Shown piece by piece: positions 47,434 through 56,730 of a stretch of 64,000 nucleotides of DNA (its first letter is position 1; the number at the start of each line of letters is the position of its first letter). Below the pieces are notes generated by a model, which searched no databases, had not been told where the DNA came from, and saw only the letters and a list, made by a program, of their open reading frames with translations. A program made the position numbers and the translations under genes. Origin of the DNA: an uncultured Pelagibacteraceae bacterium (GTDB lineage Bacteria; Pseudomonadota; Alphaproteobacteria; Pelagibacterales; Pelagibacteraceae); contig CACMIX010000001.1 of the NCBI GenBank assembly GCA_902613855.1, positions 352,717 through 416,716 of the forward strand, in the 5' to 3' direction.

Positions 47434-47892
47434 ATGATTTGCCCGTGCGAAAAAAAAGGTGAGACCTCTGTTGTTGACTCACGTCCTACCGAAGATGGTA
47501 CTGCTATTAGAAGAAGAAGAATGTGTGTATGTGGCGAAAGATTTACTACTTTTGAGAGAATACAATTTAGAGAGCTGATGGTAGTTAAAAAGAATGGGAG
47601 AAAATCTGCATTTGATCGAGATAAACTTTCTAAATCAATATATATTGCTCTTAAAAAAAGACCTATAGATACTGGTACAGCTGAAAAATTCATCAGCAAA
47701 ATTTCAAGAGCTTTAGAAGAACTAGGCCAAAGTGAAATTTCAACAAGTACAATTGGTACAATGGTTATGGAGGGTTTAAAAGAATTGGATCCCGTTGCTT
47801 ATGTTCGTTTTGCATCAGTTTATCGTAACTTTAGAGAAGAACAAGACTTTGTTCAATTCGTGGACAAGATAGATGTCTTCAAAAAAAAATAA
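47434..47892 (+). CDS. nrdR: Transcriptional repressor NrdR
   Basis: Zinc-finger/ATP-cone regulator of ribonucleotide reductase genes. The 152-residue protein has the zinc ribbon MICPCEKKGETSVVDSRPTEDGTAIRRRRMCVCGERFTTFER (four cysteines, two of them in CPC and CVC pairs) and an ATP-cone from about residue 49 (VVKKNGRKSAFDRDKLSKSI). In E. coli and alphaproteobacteria it sits ahead of ribD. Its first zinc motif is CPCEKKG rather than the usual CPxC, one spacing change. It overlaps ribD by 20 bases. Confidence 0.95.
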   Translation: MICPCEKKGETSVVDSRPTEDGTAIRRRRMCVCGERFTTFERIQFRELMVVKKNGRKSAFDRDKLSKSIYIALKKRPIDTGTAEKFISKISRALEELGQSEISTSTIGTMVMEGLKELDPVAYVRFASVYRNFREEQDFVQFVDKIDVFKKK

Positions 47893-48979
47893 ATTTTCTA
47901 GAAAAGATAAATTATTTATGGAGATTGCCTTAGACTTGGCAAGATCACGAGAAGGTTTAACAGGAGTAAATCCATCTGTTGGATGTGTAATAGTTAAAAA
48001 CGATAATATTATTTCAATTGGTAACACTTCTTATAATGGTAGACCTCATGCAGAATTTAATGCAATCAAAAATTGCAATGAGAAACTTAAAGGTTCAAAA
48101 ATGTATGTTACATTGGAACCATGTAGCCACTATGGTGTAACTCCACCATGTACAAATGAAATAATTAAATCAAAAATATCTGAAGTAGTTTATGCACTTG
48201 AAGATACTGACAAAAGGGTAAGAAAAAAAAGTTTTAAAATTTTAAAATCTCACAAAATTAATGTTTCGATAGGCCTTCTAAAAGATAAAGTTAAAAAATT
48301 TTATATTCCATATTTTTTTAATAGAAAAAATAAAATGCCTTTTGTTACTGGCAAGCTAGCTGTCTCAAAAAACAAACTAATTTATAGTAAATTTAAAACA
48401 AAAATAACTAACAAGTATTCTGACAAATTTACTCATTTATTAAGATACAAAAATGACTCAATAATGACATCAAGCAGAACTGTAAATATTGATAACCCAA
48501 AATTAAATTGCAGAATAAAAGGTTTTGAAAAATTTTCTCCAGTAAGAATTATTTTAGACAACAACCTAAGTTTAAACAAAAATACTTATATTTTTAAGTC
48601 AGCTAATAAAAAAAATACTATCGTTTTTTATAATAAAGCAAATAAGTCAAGAATTTCTATGTTTAAAAAAAAGAAAATAGGACTTATTAAAGCAAAATTA
48701 AATAATAGTAAGCAACTAGATTTAAGACCAATTATGAAAAAACTCTATTCTTTAGGTTTTAGAAATACTTTAGTGGAAGGAGGCGATCTTCTTACAACAA
48801 ACTTATTAAAGAATAAAATATTTAATGAATTTTATTTATTTAAAAGTCAAAAAAAACTGCCAACAAATTCTGATTTTGTTAAATTTAATGGATTAAGTGT
48901 CTTAAATAAAAAATATCTATTTAGACAAAATCTTAATTCTTCCTATGGAAAAGATACAATAACTCATTATAACAAATAA
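47873..48979 (+). CDS. ribD: Riboflavin biosynthesis deaminase/reductase RibD
   Basis: Bifunctional enzyme for the second and third steps of riboflavin synthesis. The 368-residue protein has the zinc deaminase domain (residues about 14-140: GRPHAEFNAIKNC and YVTLEPCSHYGVTPPCTNEII) and a reductase domain from about 155. In the latter, where most members read K-x-A-x-S-L-D-G, this one has KLAVSKNKLIYS, and RYKNDSIMTSSRTVNIDNPKLNCR follows, so the reductase motif is a little degenerate but the fold is retained. The start at 47873 overlaps nrdR by 20 bases; a start at the later FMEIALDLA would be too short. Confidence 0.93.
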   Translation: MSSKKNKFSRKDKLFMEIALDLARSREGLTGVNPSVGCVIVKNDNIISIGNTSYNGRPHAEFNAIKNCNEKLKGSKMYVTLEPCSHYGVTPPCTNEIIKSKISEVVYALEDTDKRVRKKSFKILKSHKINVSIGLLKDKVKKFYIPYFFNRKNKMPFVTGKLAVSKNKLIYSKFKTKITNKYSDKFTHLLRYKNDSIMTSSRTVNIDNPKLNCRIKGFEKFSPVRIILDNNLSLNKNTYIFKSANKKNTIVFYNKANKSRISMFKKKKIGLIKAKLNNSKQLDLRPIMKKLYSLGFRNTLVEGGDLLTTNLLKNKIFNEFYLFKSQKKLPTNSDFVKFNGLSVLNKKYLFRQNLNSSYGKDTITHYNK

Positions 48980-48980
48980 T

Positions 48981-49574
48981 ATGTTTAACGGAATTATTTA
49001 TAATCAAGGGTCTATTTCTAAAATAGTCAAAAGAGATAAGGGGCTTAATATTTTTGTAAAAAGTAATCTTAAAGTTTCAAGTAGAGATATGGGTTTATCA
49101 GTAGCTTGTGATGGTGTGTGCTTAACATTAATTTCTTTTAAAAAAAAGAATATGGAATTTTATCTTTCAAATGAAACAATCAAACGATCAAAGTTTAAAT
49201 TTTTAAAACCTAGAGATATTATAAACTTAGAATTACCATTAAAATACGGTACTAAAATTTCAGGACATATATGTCAGGGACATGTAGATACTGTTGGTAA
49301 AGTTTTGAATATCTTTAAGGTTGATAAATCATATGTTTTTGACTTTGAAATCCCTAAGAAGGAAAGAAAACATCTAATAGAAAAAGCATCAATTAGTGTA
49401 AATGGTATATCTCTTACTATTTCAAAAGTTACAAAAAAAGGATTTCAAATTTGGATTATCCCTCACACCTATAAAGAAACAAATTTATCTACTTTAAAGA
49501 AATCGAGCCTAGTTAATATTGAGATAGATATCCTATCTAAATACGTTAGAAATTATTTTAATGAAAAAAAATAA
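48981..49574 (+). CDS. ribE: Riboflavin synthase alpha subunit
   Basis: Dismutates two molecules of dimethyl-ribityllumazine to riboflavin. The 197 residues are two similar lumazine-binding halves: MFNGIIYNQGSI with SVACDGVCLTLIS, and the second repeat GHICQGHVDTVGKVL with SISVNGISLTISKV. Usual start is MFTGII; MFNGII fits. One base after ribD and 14-base overlap with ribBX support one operon. Confidence 0.96.
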   Translation: MFNGIIYNQGSISKIVKRDKGLNIFVKSNLKVSSRDMGLSVACDGVCLTLISFKKKNMEFYLSNETIKRSKFKFLKPRDIINLELPLKYGTKISGHICQGHVDTVGKVLNIFKVDKSYVFDFEIPKKERKHLIEKASISVNGISLTISKVTKKGFQIWIIPHTYKETNLSTLKKSSLVNIEIDILSKYVRNYFNEKK

Positions 49575-50661
49575 TTTTGCGAAAATTGAACAAATAATCA
49601 ATGTAGCCAAAAAAGGTGGCATGTTTATTCTTGTAGATGATGAAAAAAGAGAGAATGAAGGTGATTTAGTCATTTCTACTTCTGACACTAATGCAAAAAA
49701 TATAAATTTTATGGCTAGGTATGGACGTGGATTAATTTGTCTTGCTTTAGATAGTGTTCAGGCAAAAAAATTAAATTTGAGTTTAATGTCGCCTATCAAT
49801 AAATCTAGAAACAAAACTGCATTTACTATTTCTATAGAAGCAAAAAAAGGAATAACAACAGGAATTTCTGCAAAAGATAGATCTAGAACAATTAAAATTG
49901 CATCAAAAAAAAATGCTAATAAAAATGATATTGTTTCCCCAGGTCATATTTTTCCAATTATAGCTAAAGATGGTGGAGTATTAGTTAGAGCAGGACATAC
50001 AGAGGCATCAGTAGATATATCTAGATTGGCTAAAAAAAATAATTCAGCAGTTATATGTGAGATTATGAATGAAGATGGGACAATGGCAAAAGGTGACAAT
50101 CTTTTTAATTTTGCAAAAAAACATAAACTTAAAATTGGAAAAATTGAAGATCTAATTGCTTACAGATTAAAAAAAGAAAAATTAATACGATTAAAAAAAC
50201 AAAGTAATATTGAAGTAAAAGATCAAAAATATAAAATAAAAATATACGAAAATTTATTAGACGGTGCAGAGCATTTTGCATTAATAAAGGGAAATATTAA
50301 AAAAGGTGTTACACCTAGAGTAAGAGTAATTTCGTCTAATGTAGTCCAAAATTATTTAATCAGTCAACAATTGCCAAATTCGTTTAATAAAACTTTAAAT
50401 TATTTTAAAAAATATTCTTGTTGTGTTTTGGTTTTTATTAAAGATTCTAATCTTCGATCTGTTACTCAAACTCTGAAAGACTACAAAAACAAAGAATTTT
50501 ATAAAAGAGGGAATGACAAACTCATAAGAAATTACGGAATAGGTGCTCAAATAATTAAAGATTTAAAAATTAAAAATATGATTTTGATTACCAAATCACC
50601 GAAAAAAGTTATTGGTTTAGAAGGATATGATATAAAGATTACTAAACAGGAACTAATTTAA
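49561..50661 (+). CDS. ribB: 3,4-dihydroxy-2-butanone 4-phosphate synthase with degenerate GTP cyclohydrolase II domain (RibBX type)
   Basis: Residues about 1-205 form the RibB domain: FILVDDEKRENEGDLV with acidic metal ligands, FMARYGRGLICLAL, GISAKDRSRTI, PGHIFPIIAKDGGVLVRAGHTEASVDI and EIMNEDGTMAKGDN. The following half resembles GTP cyclohydrolase II (EHFALIKGNI at 237-246; LIRNYGIGAQIIKDLKIKNMILITKSPKKVIGLEGY at 321-356), but the zinc/catalytic segment C-x(10)-C-x-C is gone: at 252-270 it reads RVRVISSNVVQNYLISQQ. It is thus predicted to make the four-carbon precursor only. Length 366. Confidence 0.92.
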   Translation: MKKNNFAKIEQIINVAKKGGMFILVDDEKRENEGDLVISTSDTNAKNINFMARYGRGLICLALDSVQAKKLNLSLMSPINKSRNKTAFTISIEAKKGITTGISAKDRSRTIKIASKKNANKNDIVSPGHIFPIIAKDGGVLVRAGHTEASVDISRLAKKNNSAVICEIMNEDGTMAKGDNLFNFAKKHKLKIGKIEDLIAYRLKKEKLIRLKKQSNIEVKDQKYKIKIYENLLDGAEHFALIKGNIKKGVTPRVRVISSNVVQNYLISQQLPNSFNKTLNYFKKYSCCVLVFIKDSNLRSVTQTLKDYKNKEFYKRGNDKLIRNYGIGAQIIKDLKIKNMILITKSPKKVIGLEGYDIKITKQELI

Positions 50662-51050
50662 TGAAAAAAAAATATTTAATAGTTATTGCAGATTATTATA
50701 AAGATATATCAAAAGGATTACTGAGCAGTGCCTTAAGTTTAATTCCTAAATCAAATATTATTAAAATTATATCTGTTCCAGGGGTATTTGAAATACCAGT
50801 TACAATTTCAAAAAATATTAAAAAGTATGATGCATTTTTAGCTCTCGGGTGTGTCATCAAAGGTCAAACCCCTCATTTTGATTTTATTTCTCAAGCATCG
50901 ACCAATGCAATTATGGACATATCTGTAAATAATAAAAAGCCTGTCGGTAACGGCATTATTACTTGCCTTAATATGAAACAAGCTAAAGCAAGAAAACGAA
51001 AAGGTGCTGAAGCTGCTAAAGCTGTAATTTCTATTTTGGCTCAAAAATGA
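50661..51050 (+). CDS. ribH: 6,7-dimethyl-8-ribityllumazine synthase
   Basis: Joins the RibB product and the pyrimidinedione into lumazine, the substrate of RibE. The 129-residue sequence is a short form with IISVPGVFEIPVTISKNIKKYDAFLALGCVIKGQTPHFDFISQASTNAIMDISV and GNGIITCLNMKQAKARK. It is compact compared with the usual about 155 residues because its N-terminus starts close to the first strand. Overlaps ribBX by one and nusB by four bases. Confidence 0.96.
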   Translation: MKKKYLIVIADYYKDISKGLLSSALSLIPKSNIIKIISVPGVFEIPVTISKNIKKYDAFLALGCVIKGQTPHFDFISQASTNAIMDISVNNKKPVGNGIITCLNMKQAKARKRKGAEAAKAVISILAQK

Positions 51051-51451
51051 GAACTCATTTTAATCCAAAAAATAATCCAAGAGTTATAATTATTCAAAAA
51101 TTATATGGTAAATTTTACAATGAAGATGATAATTTAGATTTCCCAAAACACCGATTTAAAAAATTTATTAAAGATATAGTAACAGGGACTATAGAGAGAA
51201 ATGACCTTATATTAGATGAATTAAACACAAAATTAGGTGATGATTTTGTATTTGAAAATCTTGATAAAGTTTTTCAAACTATTCTTAAAGCGGCAACTTA
51301 TGAATTCATGTACAAACCTCAATTATCACTAAATATAATTATCAAGGAATATTTAAATTCATCTAATTTTTTTTTAGAAAATTCTCAGACAAAATATCTA
51401 AATGCCTTACTAGATAATGTTGGAAAAAAATTGAGATCTAAAAATGCATGA
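51047..51451 (+). CDS. nusB: Transcription antitermination protein NusB
   Basis: NusB works with NusE in rRNA antitermination. A 134-residue helical protein; LIYQK-like start is replaced by a longer basic one, and the C-terminal AATYEFMYKPQLSLNIIIKEYLNSSNFFLENSQTKYLNALLDNVGKKLR fits the NusB fold and the family hallmark (IN-E-x-x-E-x-x-K-x...K-F-x-N-x-x-L). Assignment relies on this pattern plus its position between ribH and thiL, which is a widespread order. Confidence 0.9.
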   Translation: MRTHFNPKNNPRVIIIQKLYGKFYNEDDNLDFPKHRFKKFIKDIVTGTIERNDLILDELNTKLGDDFVFENLDKVFQTILKAATYEFMYKPQLSLNIIIKEYLNSSNFFLENSQTKYLNALLDNVGKKLRSKNA

Positions 51452-52403
51452 ATTTGAATTAATTAAAAATTATTTTTCAAAGATCGCAAAAAAAAATAAA
51501 TCTGCTCTTAATTTAAATGATGATGTTTTTTTTGATAAAAAAAAAGGTATAGCAATTTCTGTTGATACATACAATTTAGGATATCATTTTAATGATTTTA
51601 AATACCCCGATTTAGTCATTAAAAAAATTTTGCGATCTTCTATTTCAGATCTAATTTGCAAAGGAGTTACACCAAAATTTTATTTTATAGCTGGCTCAGG
51701 TAACAATAAGACTTTCTCAAAAAAAAACTTATCTTTAATTTCAAAGTCCTTAATACAAGAACAAAATAAATATAATATTTCTCTATGTGGTGGTGATACC
51801 ACATTTTCTAATAAACTTAGTTTTACTGTTACATCGCTAGGCTATTCAAAAAAAATAATCTATAGAAATAAAGCTCTAATAAATGACGATATTTATGTAA
51901 CAGGTGTTCTAGGTGATAGCTTTATGGGTTTACAAATTTTAAAAAACAAAATTAAGGTATCTAAAGAACTAAAAAACTATTTTACTCAAAAATATTATCT
52001 GCCTGATATAAGAATAAAATTGACTAAAAAGTTGTTAAACTTTGCAAATTCCTCGATTGATTTGTCTGATGGTCTGATTGATGACTTGAGTAAAATGATA
52101 AACAATCAAAATTTATCATTTTCCTTGAATGAAAATAAAATCCCAATTTCAAAGAATTTGTTAAAAATAATAAAAATGAAGAAAATGAAAAAGATTAAAC
52201 TGGTATCAAATGGTGATGATTATCAAATTTTATTTACTGCAAGCAAAGATAAATCTAGAATCATAGCTCAAACATCTAAAAATCTTGGTATTAAAATTTC
52301 TAAAATAGGTAAAATTTCTTCTAATAAAAAAAGATCAGTAATTATTGATGAAAAAGGTAAGGAAATAGTACTTAAAAACAAAGGTTATGTTCATCAGTTC
52401 TAA
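51444..52403 (+). CDS. thiL: Thiamine-monophosphate kinase
   Basis: Phosphorylates thiamine monophosphate to the active cofactor. The 319-residue PurM-like protein shows LNLNDDVFF and GIAISVDTYNLGYHF for the ATP/Mg sites, RSSISDLICKGVTPKFYFIAGS, ISLCGGDTTFSN and ANSSIDLSDGLIDDLSKM, and VSNGDDYQILFTAS, all in order. It is the last gene of the rib-nus-thiL series, overlapping nusB by eight bases. It allows use of imported or salvaged thiamine precursors. Confidence 0.94.
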   Translation: MHEFELIKNYFSKIAKKNKSALNLNDDVFFDKKKGIAISVDTYNLGYHFNDFKYPDLVIKKILRSSISDLICKGVTPKFYFIAGSGNNKTFSKKNLSLISKSLIQEQNKYNISLCGGDTTFSNKLSFTVTSLGYSKKIIYRNKALINDDIYVTGVLGDSFMGLQILKNKIKVSKELKNYFTQKYYLPDIRIKLTKKLLNFANSSIDLSDGLIDDLSKMINNQNLSFSLNENKIPISKNLLKIIKMKKMKKIKLVSNGDDYQILFTASKDKSRIIAQTSKNLGIKISKIGKISSNKKRSVIIDEKGKEIVLKNKGYVHQF

Positions 52404-52413
52404 AAGTTAATTA

Positions 52414-52441
52414 TTGTCTTTTTTAGCTTTTTTTGTATTGT
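52414..52441 (+). promoter_or_regulatory. Candidate promoter of hppA
   Basis: In the 78-base gap before hppA, TTGTCT at 52414-52419 and TATTGT at 52436-52441 are 16 bases apart. Both are imperfect hexamers, and the surrounding T-runs give ambiguity. No other structured element is visible in the gap. Confidence 0.3.
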
Positions 52442-52481
52442 GCGGGCTTAAAATTTAACAACCAACAACATTAAGGTTTTC

Positions 52482-54587
52482 ATGAGCTCAACAGTAGAAA
52501 CGATTTTATTATATACAATAGCAGCAGGTCTTCTATCCATTGTCTATGGATTTTTCACTGGAAAAAATATTCTTAATTCAAACGCAGGTAATAAGAAAAT
52601 GCAAGAGATTGCATCTGCTATTCAAATTGGTGCTAAAGCATATTTAGCAAGACAATATAAAACAATAGCAATTGTTGGTGTTGTTGTTTTAGTAATTGTT
52701 AGTATAGCTTTTAGTCCCTTAGTTGGAGTAGGTTATTTAATTGGTGCTGCATTATCAGGTATTGCAGGTTATGTTGGAATGTTGGTATCTGTTGAAGCTA
52801 ATGTAAGAACAGCAGAGGCTTCAAGAAAAGGTTTAGCTCAAGGTCTTTCCGTTGCTTTTAAATCAGGTGCCGTAACTGGTATGCTAGTTGCTGGTTTAGC
52901 ATTGTTGTCAATAGCTGTTTATTACTATCTCTTGTTAAAATTAAATGTTGATGAAAGAGAAATTGTTAATGCTCTTGTTGCATTAGGTTTTGGTGCTTCT
53001 TTAATTTCAATTTTTGCAAGATTAGGTGGGGGAATTTTTACGAAGGGTGCTGATGTAGGTGCTGATTTAGTCGGAAAAGTAGAAGCAGGTATCCCAGAAG
53101 ATGATCCAAGAAATCCAGCTGTTATAGCTGACAATGTTGGAGATAACGTTGGTGATTGTGCAGGTATGGCAGCTGATCTTTTTGAAACATATGCTGTAAC
53201 TATTGTTGCTACTATGGTTTTGTCATCAATTTTCTTTGTGGGTGATTTAAATATGATGATTTATCCTTTAAGTATCGGCGCAGCATGTTTGTTAACTTCA
53301 ATACTTGGAACTTTTTTTGTAAAATTGGGTAAAACTAAAAATGTTATGAATGCACTTTACAAAGGCTTCATCGTATCTGCTGTAGCATCATTAGTTATTT
53401 TGTGGCCAGTAACAGACTATGTAATAGGGTTTGCAAATGAATATACAGTAAATGGTAAAACTTTTAATGGTATGAATCTTTACTATTGTGGAGTTATTGG
53501 TTTGGTAATTACAGGATTATTAATTTGGATAACTGAATATTATACAGGTACAAATTACAGACCTGTTAAATCTGTTGCTTTATCATCAACAACTGGACAT
53601 GGAACAAACGTTATTCAGGGATTGGCTGTATCAATGGAAGCTACAGCAATTCCAGCTTTAATAATTGTTGCTGGTATTTTAATTACTAACTCAGTAGCTG
53701 GTTTATTTGGTATTGCTATAGCGGTGACTACAATGCTCGCTTTAGCTGGTATGGTTGTTGCATTAGATGCTTATGGACCTGTAACAGATAATGCTGGTGG
53801 TATAGCTGAAATGTCTAATTTAGATAAAAAAGTAAGAAAAACTACAGACGCTTTAGATGCTGTCGGTAACACAACAAAAGCTGTAACAAAAGGATATGCA
53901 ATAGGATCAGCTGGTTTAGGTGCCTTAGTTTTATTTGCTGCTTATACAGAAGATATTAAACATTTTTCAAAAGAAGCAGGTTCTGCTCTTGAAGGTATTG
54001 TCGTAACTTTTGATTTATCAAATCCTTATGTTGTTGTTGGTTTGTTAATTGGTGGAATGTTACCTTATTTATTTGGTTCAATGGGTATGCAAGCTGTTGG
54101 TAGAGCAGGTGGAGCTGTAGTTGTTGAGGTAAGAAGACAATTCAAAAAATACCCAGGTATAATGAAAAGAAAACAAAAACCAGATTATGCAAAATTAGTA
54201 GATTTATTGACAGTAGCAGCAATTAAAGAAATGATTATTCCATCTTTATTACCTGTACTTTCTCCAGTTGTTCTATATTTCATAATTCTTGCAATTGGTG
54301 GTCAAGTTGCTGCACTTGCTGCAGTAGGTGCAATGTTGTTAGGTGTTATTATCACAGGTTTATTTGTTGCAGTTTCAATGACAGCAGGTGGTGGTGCTTG
54401 GGATAACGCTAAAAAATATATTGAAGATGGTAATCATGGTGGAAAAGGTTCTGAAGCTCATAAAGCAGCAGTAACAGGAGACACAGTTGGTGATCCTTAT
54501 AAGGATACAGCTGGACCAGCTGTAAATCCAATGATTAAAATTACAAATATAGTAGCATTATTATTATTAGCTGTTATCGCTGGCTAA
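52482..54587 (+). CDS. hppA: Membrane-bound proton-translocating pyrophosphatase
   Basis: A 701-residue integral membrane protein with about 16 hydrophobic segments that couples pyrophosphate hydrolysis to ion pumping. The catalytic signature [52 protein letters not shown] spans residues about 186-240, [16 protein letters not shown] follows, and [22 protein letters not shown] is near the C-terminus. Lys466 in [13 protein letters not shown] occupies the position that is lysine in potassium-independent (H+-pumping) enzymes and alanine in potassium-dependent ones, so H+ pumping without K+ is predicted. Its end overlaps bamE by 14 bases. Confidence 0.97.
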   Translation: MSSTVETILLYTIAAGLLSIVYGFFTGKNILNSNAGNKKMQEIASAIQIGAKAYLARQYKTIAIVGVVVLVIVSIAFSPLVGVGYLIGAALSGIAGYVGMLVSVEANVRTAEASRKGLAQGLSVAFKSGAVTGMLVAGLALLSIAVYYYLLLKLNVDEREIVNALVALGFGASLISIFARLGGGIFTKGADVGADLVGKVEAGIPEDDPRNPAVIADNVGDNVGDCAGMAADLFETYAVTIVATMVLSSIFFVGDLNMMIYPLSIGAACLLTSILGTFFVKLGKTKNVMNALYKGFIVSAVASLVILWPVTDYVIGFANEYTVNGKTFNGMNLYYCGVIGLVITGLLIWITEYYTGTNYRPVKSVALSSTTGHGTNVIQGLAVSMEATAIPALIIVAGILITNSVAGLFGIAIAVTTMLALAGMVVALDAYGPVTDNAGGIAEMSNLDKKVRKTTDALDAVGNTTKAVTKGYAIGSAGLGALVLFAAYTEDIKHFSKEAGSALEGIVVTFDLSNPYVVVGLLIGGMLPYLFGSMGMQAVGRAGGAVVVEVRRQFKKYPGIMKRKQKPDYAKLVDLLTVAAIKEMIIPSLLPVLSPVVLYFIILAIGGQVAALAAVGAMLLGVIITGLFVAVSMTAGGGAWDNAKKYIEDGNHGGKGSEAHKAAVTGDTVGDPYKDTAGPAVNPMIKITNIVALLLLAVIAG

Positions 54588-55059
54588 TTTCTTTACGTTT
54601 TTTGGCCCTCACACCAAGAGGGTCATTAATTTTTTGTCTCATACTAGACATAAATTCGTATATGAATGAACTTTTCTTAAATCCTGCATTTGTCGTAGCG
54701 TCAACAATTTTTATATTTTCCATATCCTCTTTATTATAAAATTCTTTTTTTTTTAGTATTCCATAACTATCTATTTCTAATACCAACACATCATTTTGAA
54801 ATATTTTCATTCTGCCAAGATTTTTTAATTTTGATTGAGTTTGTTTTCTCTCGATATAAATCCATATATCATTATCAAATTTACTTTTAGTAGATGGTGA
54901 TCCCAAAGTTTTTTTGATATCATTTTTATTGCTTTTATTAACTATTAGTGAGGCTTGCTTTTTTTCTAGAAAGGGCACTCCATGGTGTTTAACAACAGGC
55001 TTAAAAGAGCAATTTGCAACTATTAATGAGAAAAAAATTATATATAATGTTTTATGCAT
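54574..55059 (-). CDS. bamE: Outer membrane assembly lipoprotein BamE (SmpA/OmlA family)
   Basis: Small lipoprotein of the outer-membrane protein assembly machine. The 161-residue protein has a lipoprotein signal ending at Cys17 ([10 protein letters not shown]), then [28 protein letters not shown], matching the SmpA/OmlA pattern of KxDVxxxLGxPSxxxxFxxxxWxYI. The C-terminal extension after residue 115 is charged and probably disordered. Its ATG overlaps the start of the next, divergent gene within an ATGCAT sequence. Confidence 0.88.
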   Translation of the reverse strand: MHKTLYIIFFSLIVANCSFKPVVKHHGVPFLEKKQASLIVNKSNKNDIKKTLGSPSTKSKFDNDIWIYIERKQTQSKLKNLGRMKIFQNDVLVLEIDSYGILKKKEFYNKEDMENIKIVDATTNAGFKKSSFIYEFMSSMRQKINDPLGVRAKKRKEISQR

Positions 55060-55525
55060 GAAACAAAAGTATCTATATCTTTATAATAATTTAATAAATT
55101 ACACTAGAAATAAAAATTTATACAAAGATTTAAACAGAGAAGATAATTTTTCTGATAGATTAACCTTATTTTTACTTCATTTTTCTTTTTTCCTAAAGAA
55201 TTACAAAAATGATGAAAATAAGATTGTGTTACAGGAAATTTATGATTTTAATTTTCGTCAACTTGAATTAAGTATTAGAGAAATTGGTTACGGCGACCAA
55301 TCTATTAATAAAAAAATGAAGGATTATATAAATTTGTTCCATTCAATGGTTTCTGAAATTCATTTCTGGGAAGATTTATCTAAATCCGATAAATTAAAAA
55401 AAATTTCAACTTTTTTAAGCGATTTTAGAAATATTGAATATTTACTGGATTATTTTGAGAATTTTAATGATGATTTATCAAAAAAAACTTTGAATTCTTA
55501 TTTAAAAAGTGTAAGTAACCTTTAA
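55058..55525 (+). CDS. Ubiquinol-cytochrome c chaperone-like protein (CBP3 family)
   Basis: A 155-residue helical protein related to the CBP3/UQCC family that assists cytochrome bc1 assembly. Segments such as [59 protein letters not shown] are the family core (Y...L..R..G.GD..VGKK.K). The frame is open further upstream to 54914, but that part lies antisense inside bamE; the ATG at 55058 is the sensible start. In other alphaproteobacteria this gene sits between bamE and a DUF177 gene; here rpmF follows directly. Confidence 0.8.
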   Translation: MKQKYLYLYNNLINYTRNKNLYKDLNREDNFSDRLTLFLLHFSFFLKNYKNDENKIVLQEIYDFNFRQLELSIREIGYGDQSINKKMKDYINLFHSMVSEIHFWEDLSKSDKLKKISTFLSDFRNIEYLLDYFENFNDDLSKKTLNSYLKSVSNL

Positions 55526-55527
55526 TT

Positions 55528-55710
55528 ATGGCTGTACCAAAACGAAAACAAACTCCTTCACGAACTGGAATGAGAAGGGCCCAAACTATGAAATATTCGA
55601 CTAAAAATATAGTTGAGGATAAAAAATCTGGTGAATATAGGCTATCTCATCACCTCGATTTGAAAACCGGTATGTATAAAGGAAGACAAGTTTTAGACCC
55701 AAAAGAATAG
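55528..55710 (+). CDS. rpmF: 50S ribosomal protein L32
   Basis: A 60-residue L32: [20 protein letters not shown] is the family start and [17 protein letters not shown] near the end is typical. No zinc cysteine pairs are present, so this is the zinc-free form. It lies two bases after the chaperone gene and before plsX; the order rpmF-plsX is widely conserved. Confidence 0.96.
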   Translation: MAVPKRKQTPSRTGMRRAQTMKYSTKNIVEDKKSGEYRLSHHLDLKTGMYKGRQVLDPKE

Positions 55711-55727
55711 TATAATAAATCATTAAA

Positions 55728-56729
55728 ATGTCTGATTTGATTAAAATTGCAGTAGATGCAATGGGCGGTGATGGGTCGCCAAAGAAAATTATTGATGGAA
55801 TTGTTTTAAACAATAAATCAAATAAAAATATTTTTTACAAAATTTTTGGAGATGAAAATCAAATTTCAAAATTAATTAAGAATAAAATTGATAACAAATT
55901 TTATGAAATTATTCACACCAATAAGGTTATTAAGAGCACTGATAGTCCTTTAGAAGGAGCAAAGAGAGGTAAAGAAACTAGTATGTGGCTTGCTATTCAG
56001 AGTGTTAAAGAAAAAAAAGCAGATATAGTTATTTCAGCTGGAAACACTGGAGCTTTATTAGTTGTTGCTAAACTAAATTTAAAAATGATTGAAAATATTG
56101 ACAAACCTGCATTGTCTGCGCTTTGGCCAAATAAAATAGGGATGAGTGTTGTATTAGATTTGGGTGCAAATATTGAATGTAGTTCAAAAAATTTGATAGA
56201 TTTTTCTATAATGGGTGCCTCTTTATACACATCTCTATATCCTGATGAAAAACCTAATGTTGCACTATTAAATATTGGATCTGAAGAATTAAAGGGAAAT
56301 GAAACAATAAAAGAGACCTTTCAAATTTTAAATGAAAGAAATTCTAATAATTATAATTTTGCAGGTTATATTGAAGGTAATCATTTAATGGACGGGGATG
56401 TAAATGTAATAGTTTCTGATGGCTTTACAGGAAATGTAGCTTTAAAAACTGCTGAAGGTACAGCAAATTTTATTACTAGTGAATTAAAAAAAACAATGAC
56501 AGGAAATATAATGGGTAAAATTTCTTCATTATTAAATATATCTAACCTAAAGAAATTTAAAAAAAGGCTAGATCCCAGATTATATAACGGCGCAATTTTT
56601 ATTGGACTTGATTCGCCAGTAGTTAAAAGTCATGGTGGAACAGATTATGTGGGGTTTTCAAACTCACTTGATGTTTGTCATAGAATTGTAAAAGGTAATT
56701 TGATAGAAAAGATAAAGCATAATATTTAA
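55728..56729 (+). CDS. plsX: Phosphate acyltransferase PlsX
   Basis: Makes acyl-phosphate from acyl-ACP, the donor for PlsY. The 333-residue protein begins IKIAVDAMGGDGSPKKIIDGI and includes SPLEGAKRGKETSMWLAIQSVKEKKADIVISAGNTGALLVVAK, ALLNIGSEELKGNE, FAGYIEGNHLMDGDVNVIVSDGFTGNVALKTAEG, all diagnostic. A TATAAT hexamer is at 55711-55716 immediately after the rpmF stop. The classical downstream gene fabH is not present; the stop is one base from the IHF/HU start. Confidence 0.97.
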   Translation: MSDLIKIAVDAMGGDGSPKKIIDGIVLNNKSNKNIFYKIFGDENQISKLIKNKIDNKFYEIIHTNKVIKSTDSPLEGAKRGKETSMWLAIQSVKEKKADIVISAGNTGALLVVAKLNLKMIENIDKPALSALWPNKIGMSVVLDLGANIECSSKNLIDFSIMGASLYTSLYPDEKPNVALLNIGSEELKGNETIKETFQILNERNSNNYNFAGYIEGNHLMDGDVNVIVSDGFTGNVALKTAEGTANFITSELKKTMTGNIMGKISSLLNISNLKKFKKRLDPRLYNGAIFIGLDSPVVKSHGGTDYVGFSNSLDVCHRIVKGNLIEKIKHNI

Positions 56730-56730
56730 C

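Noticed and set aside
54914..55057. Upstream extension of the bc1 chaperone frame to an ATG at 54914
   Set aside because: It would lie antisense inside bamE, which has a clear lipobox and family motifs; the ATG at 55058 gives the family-like N-terminus.
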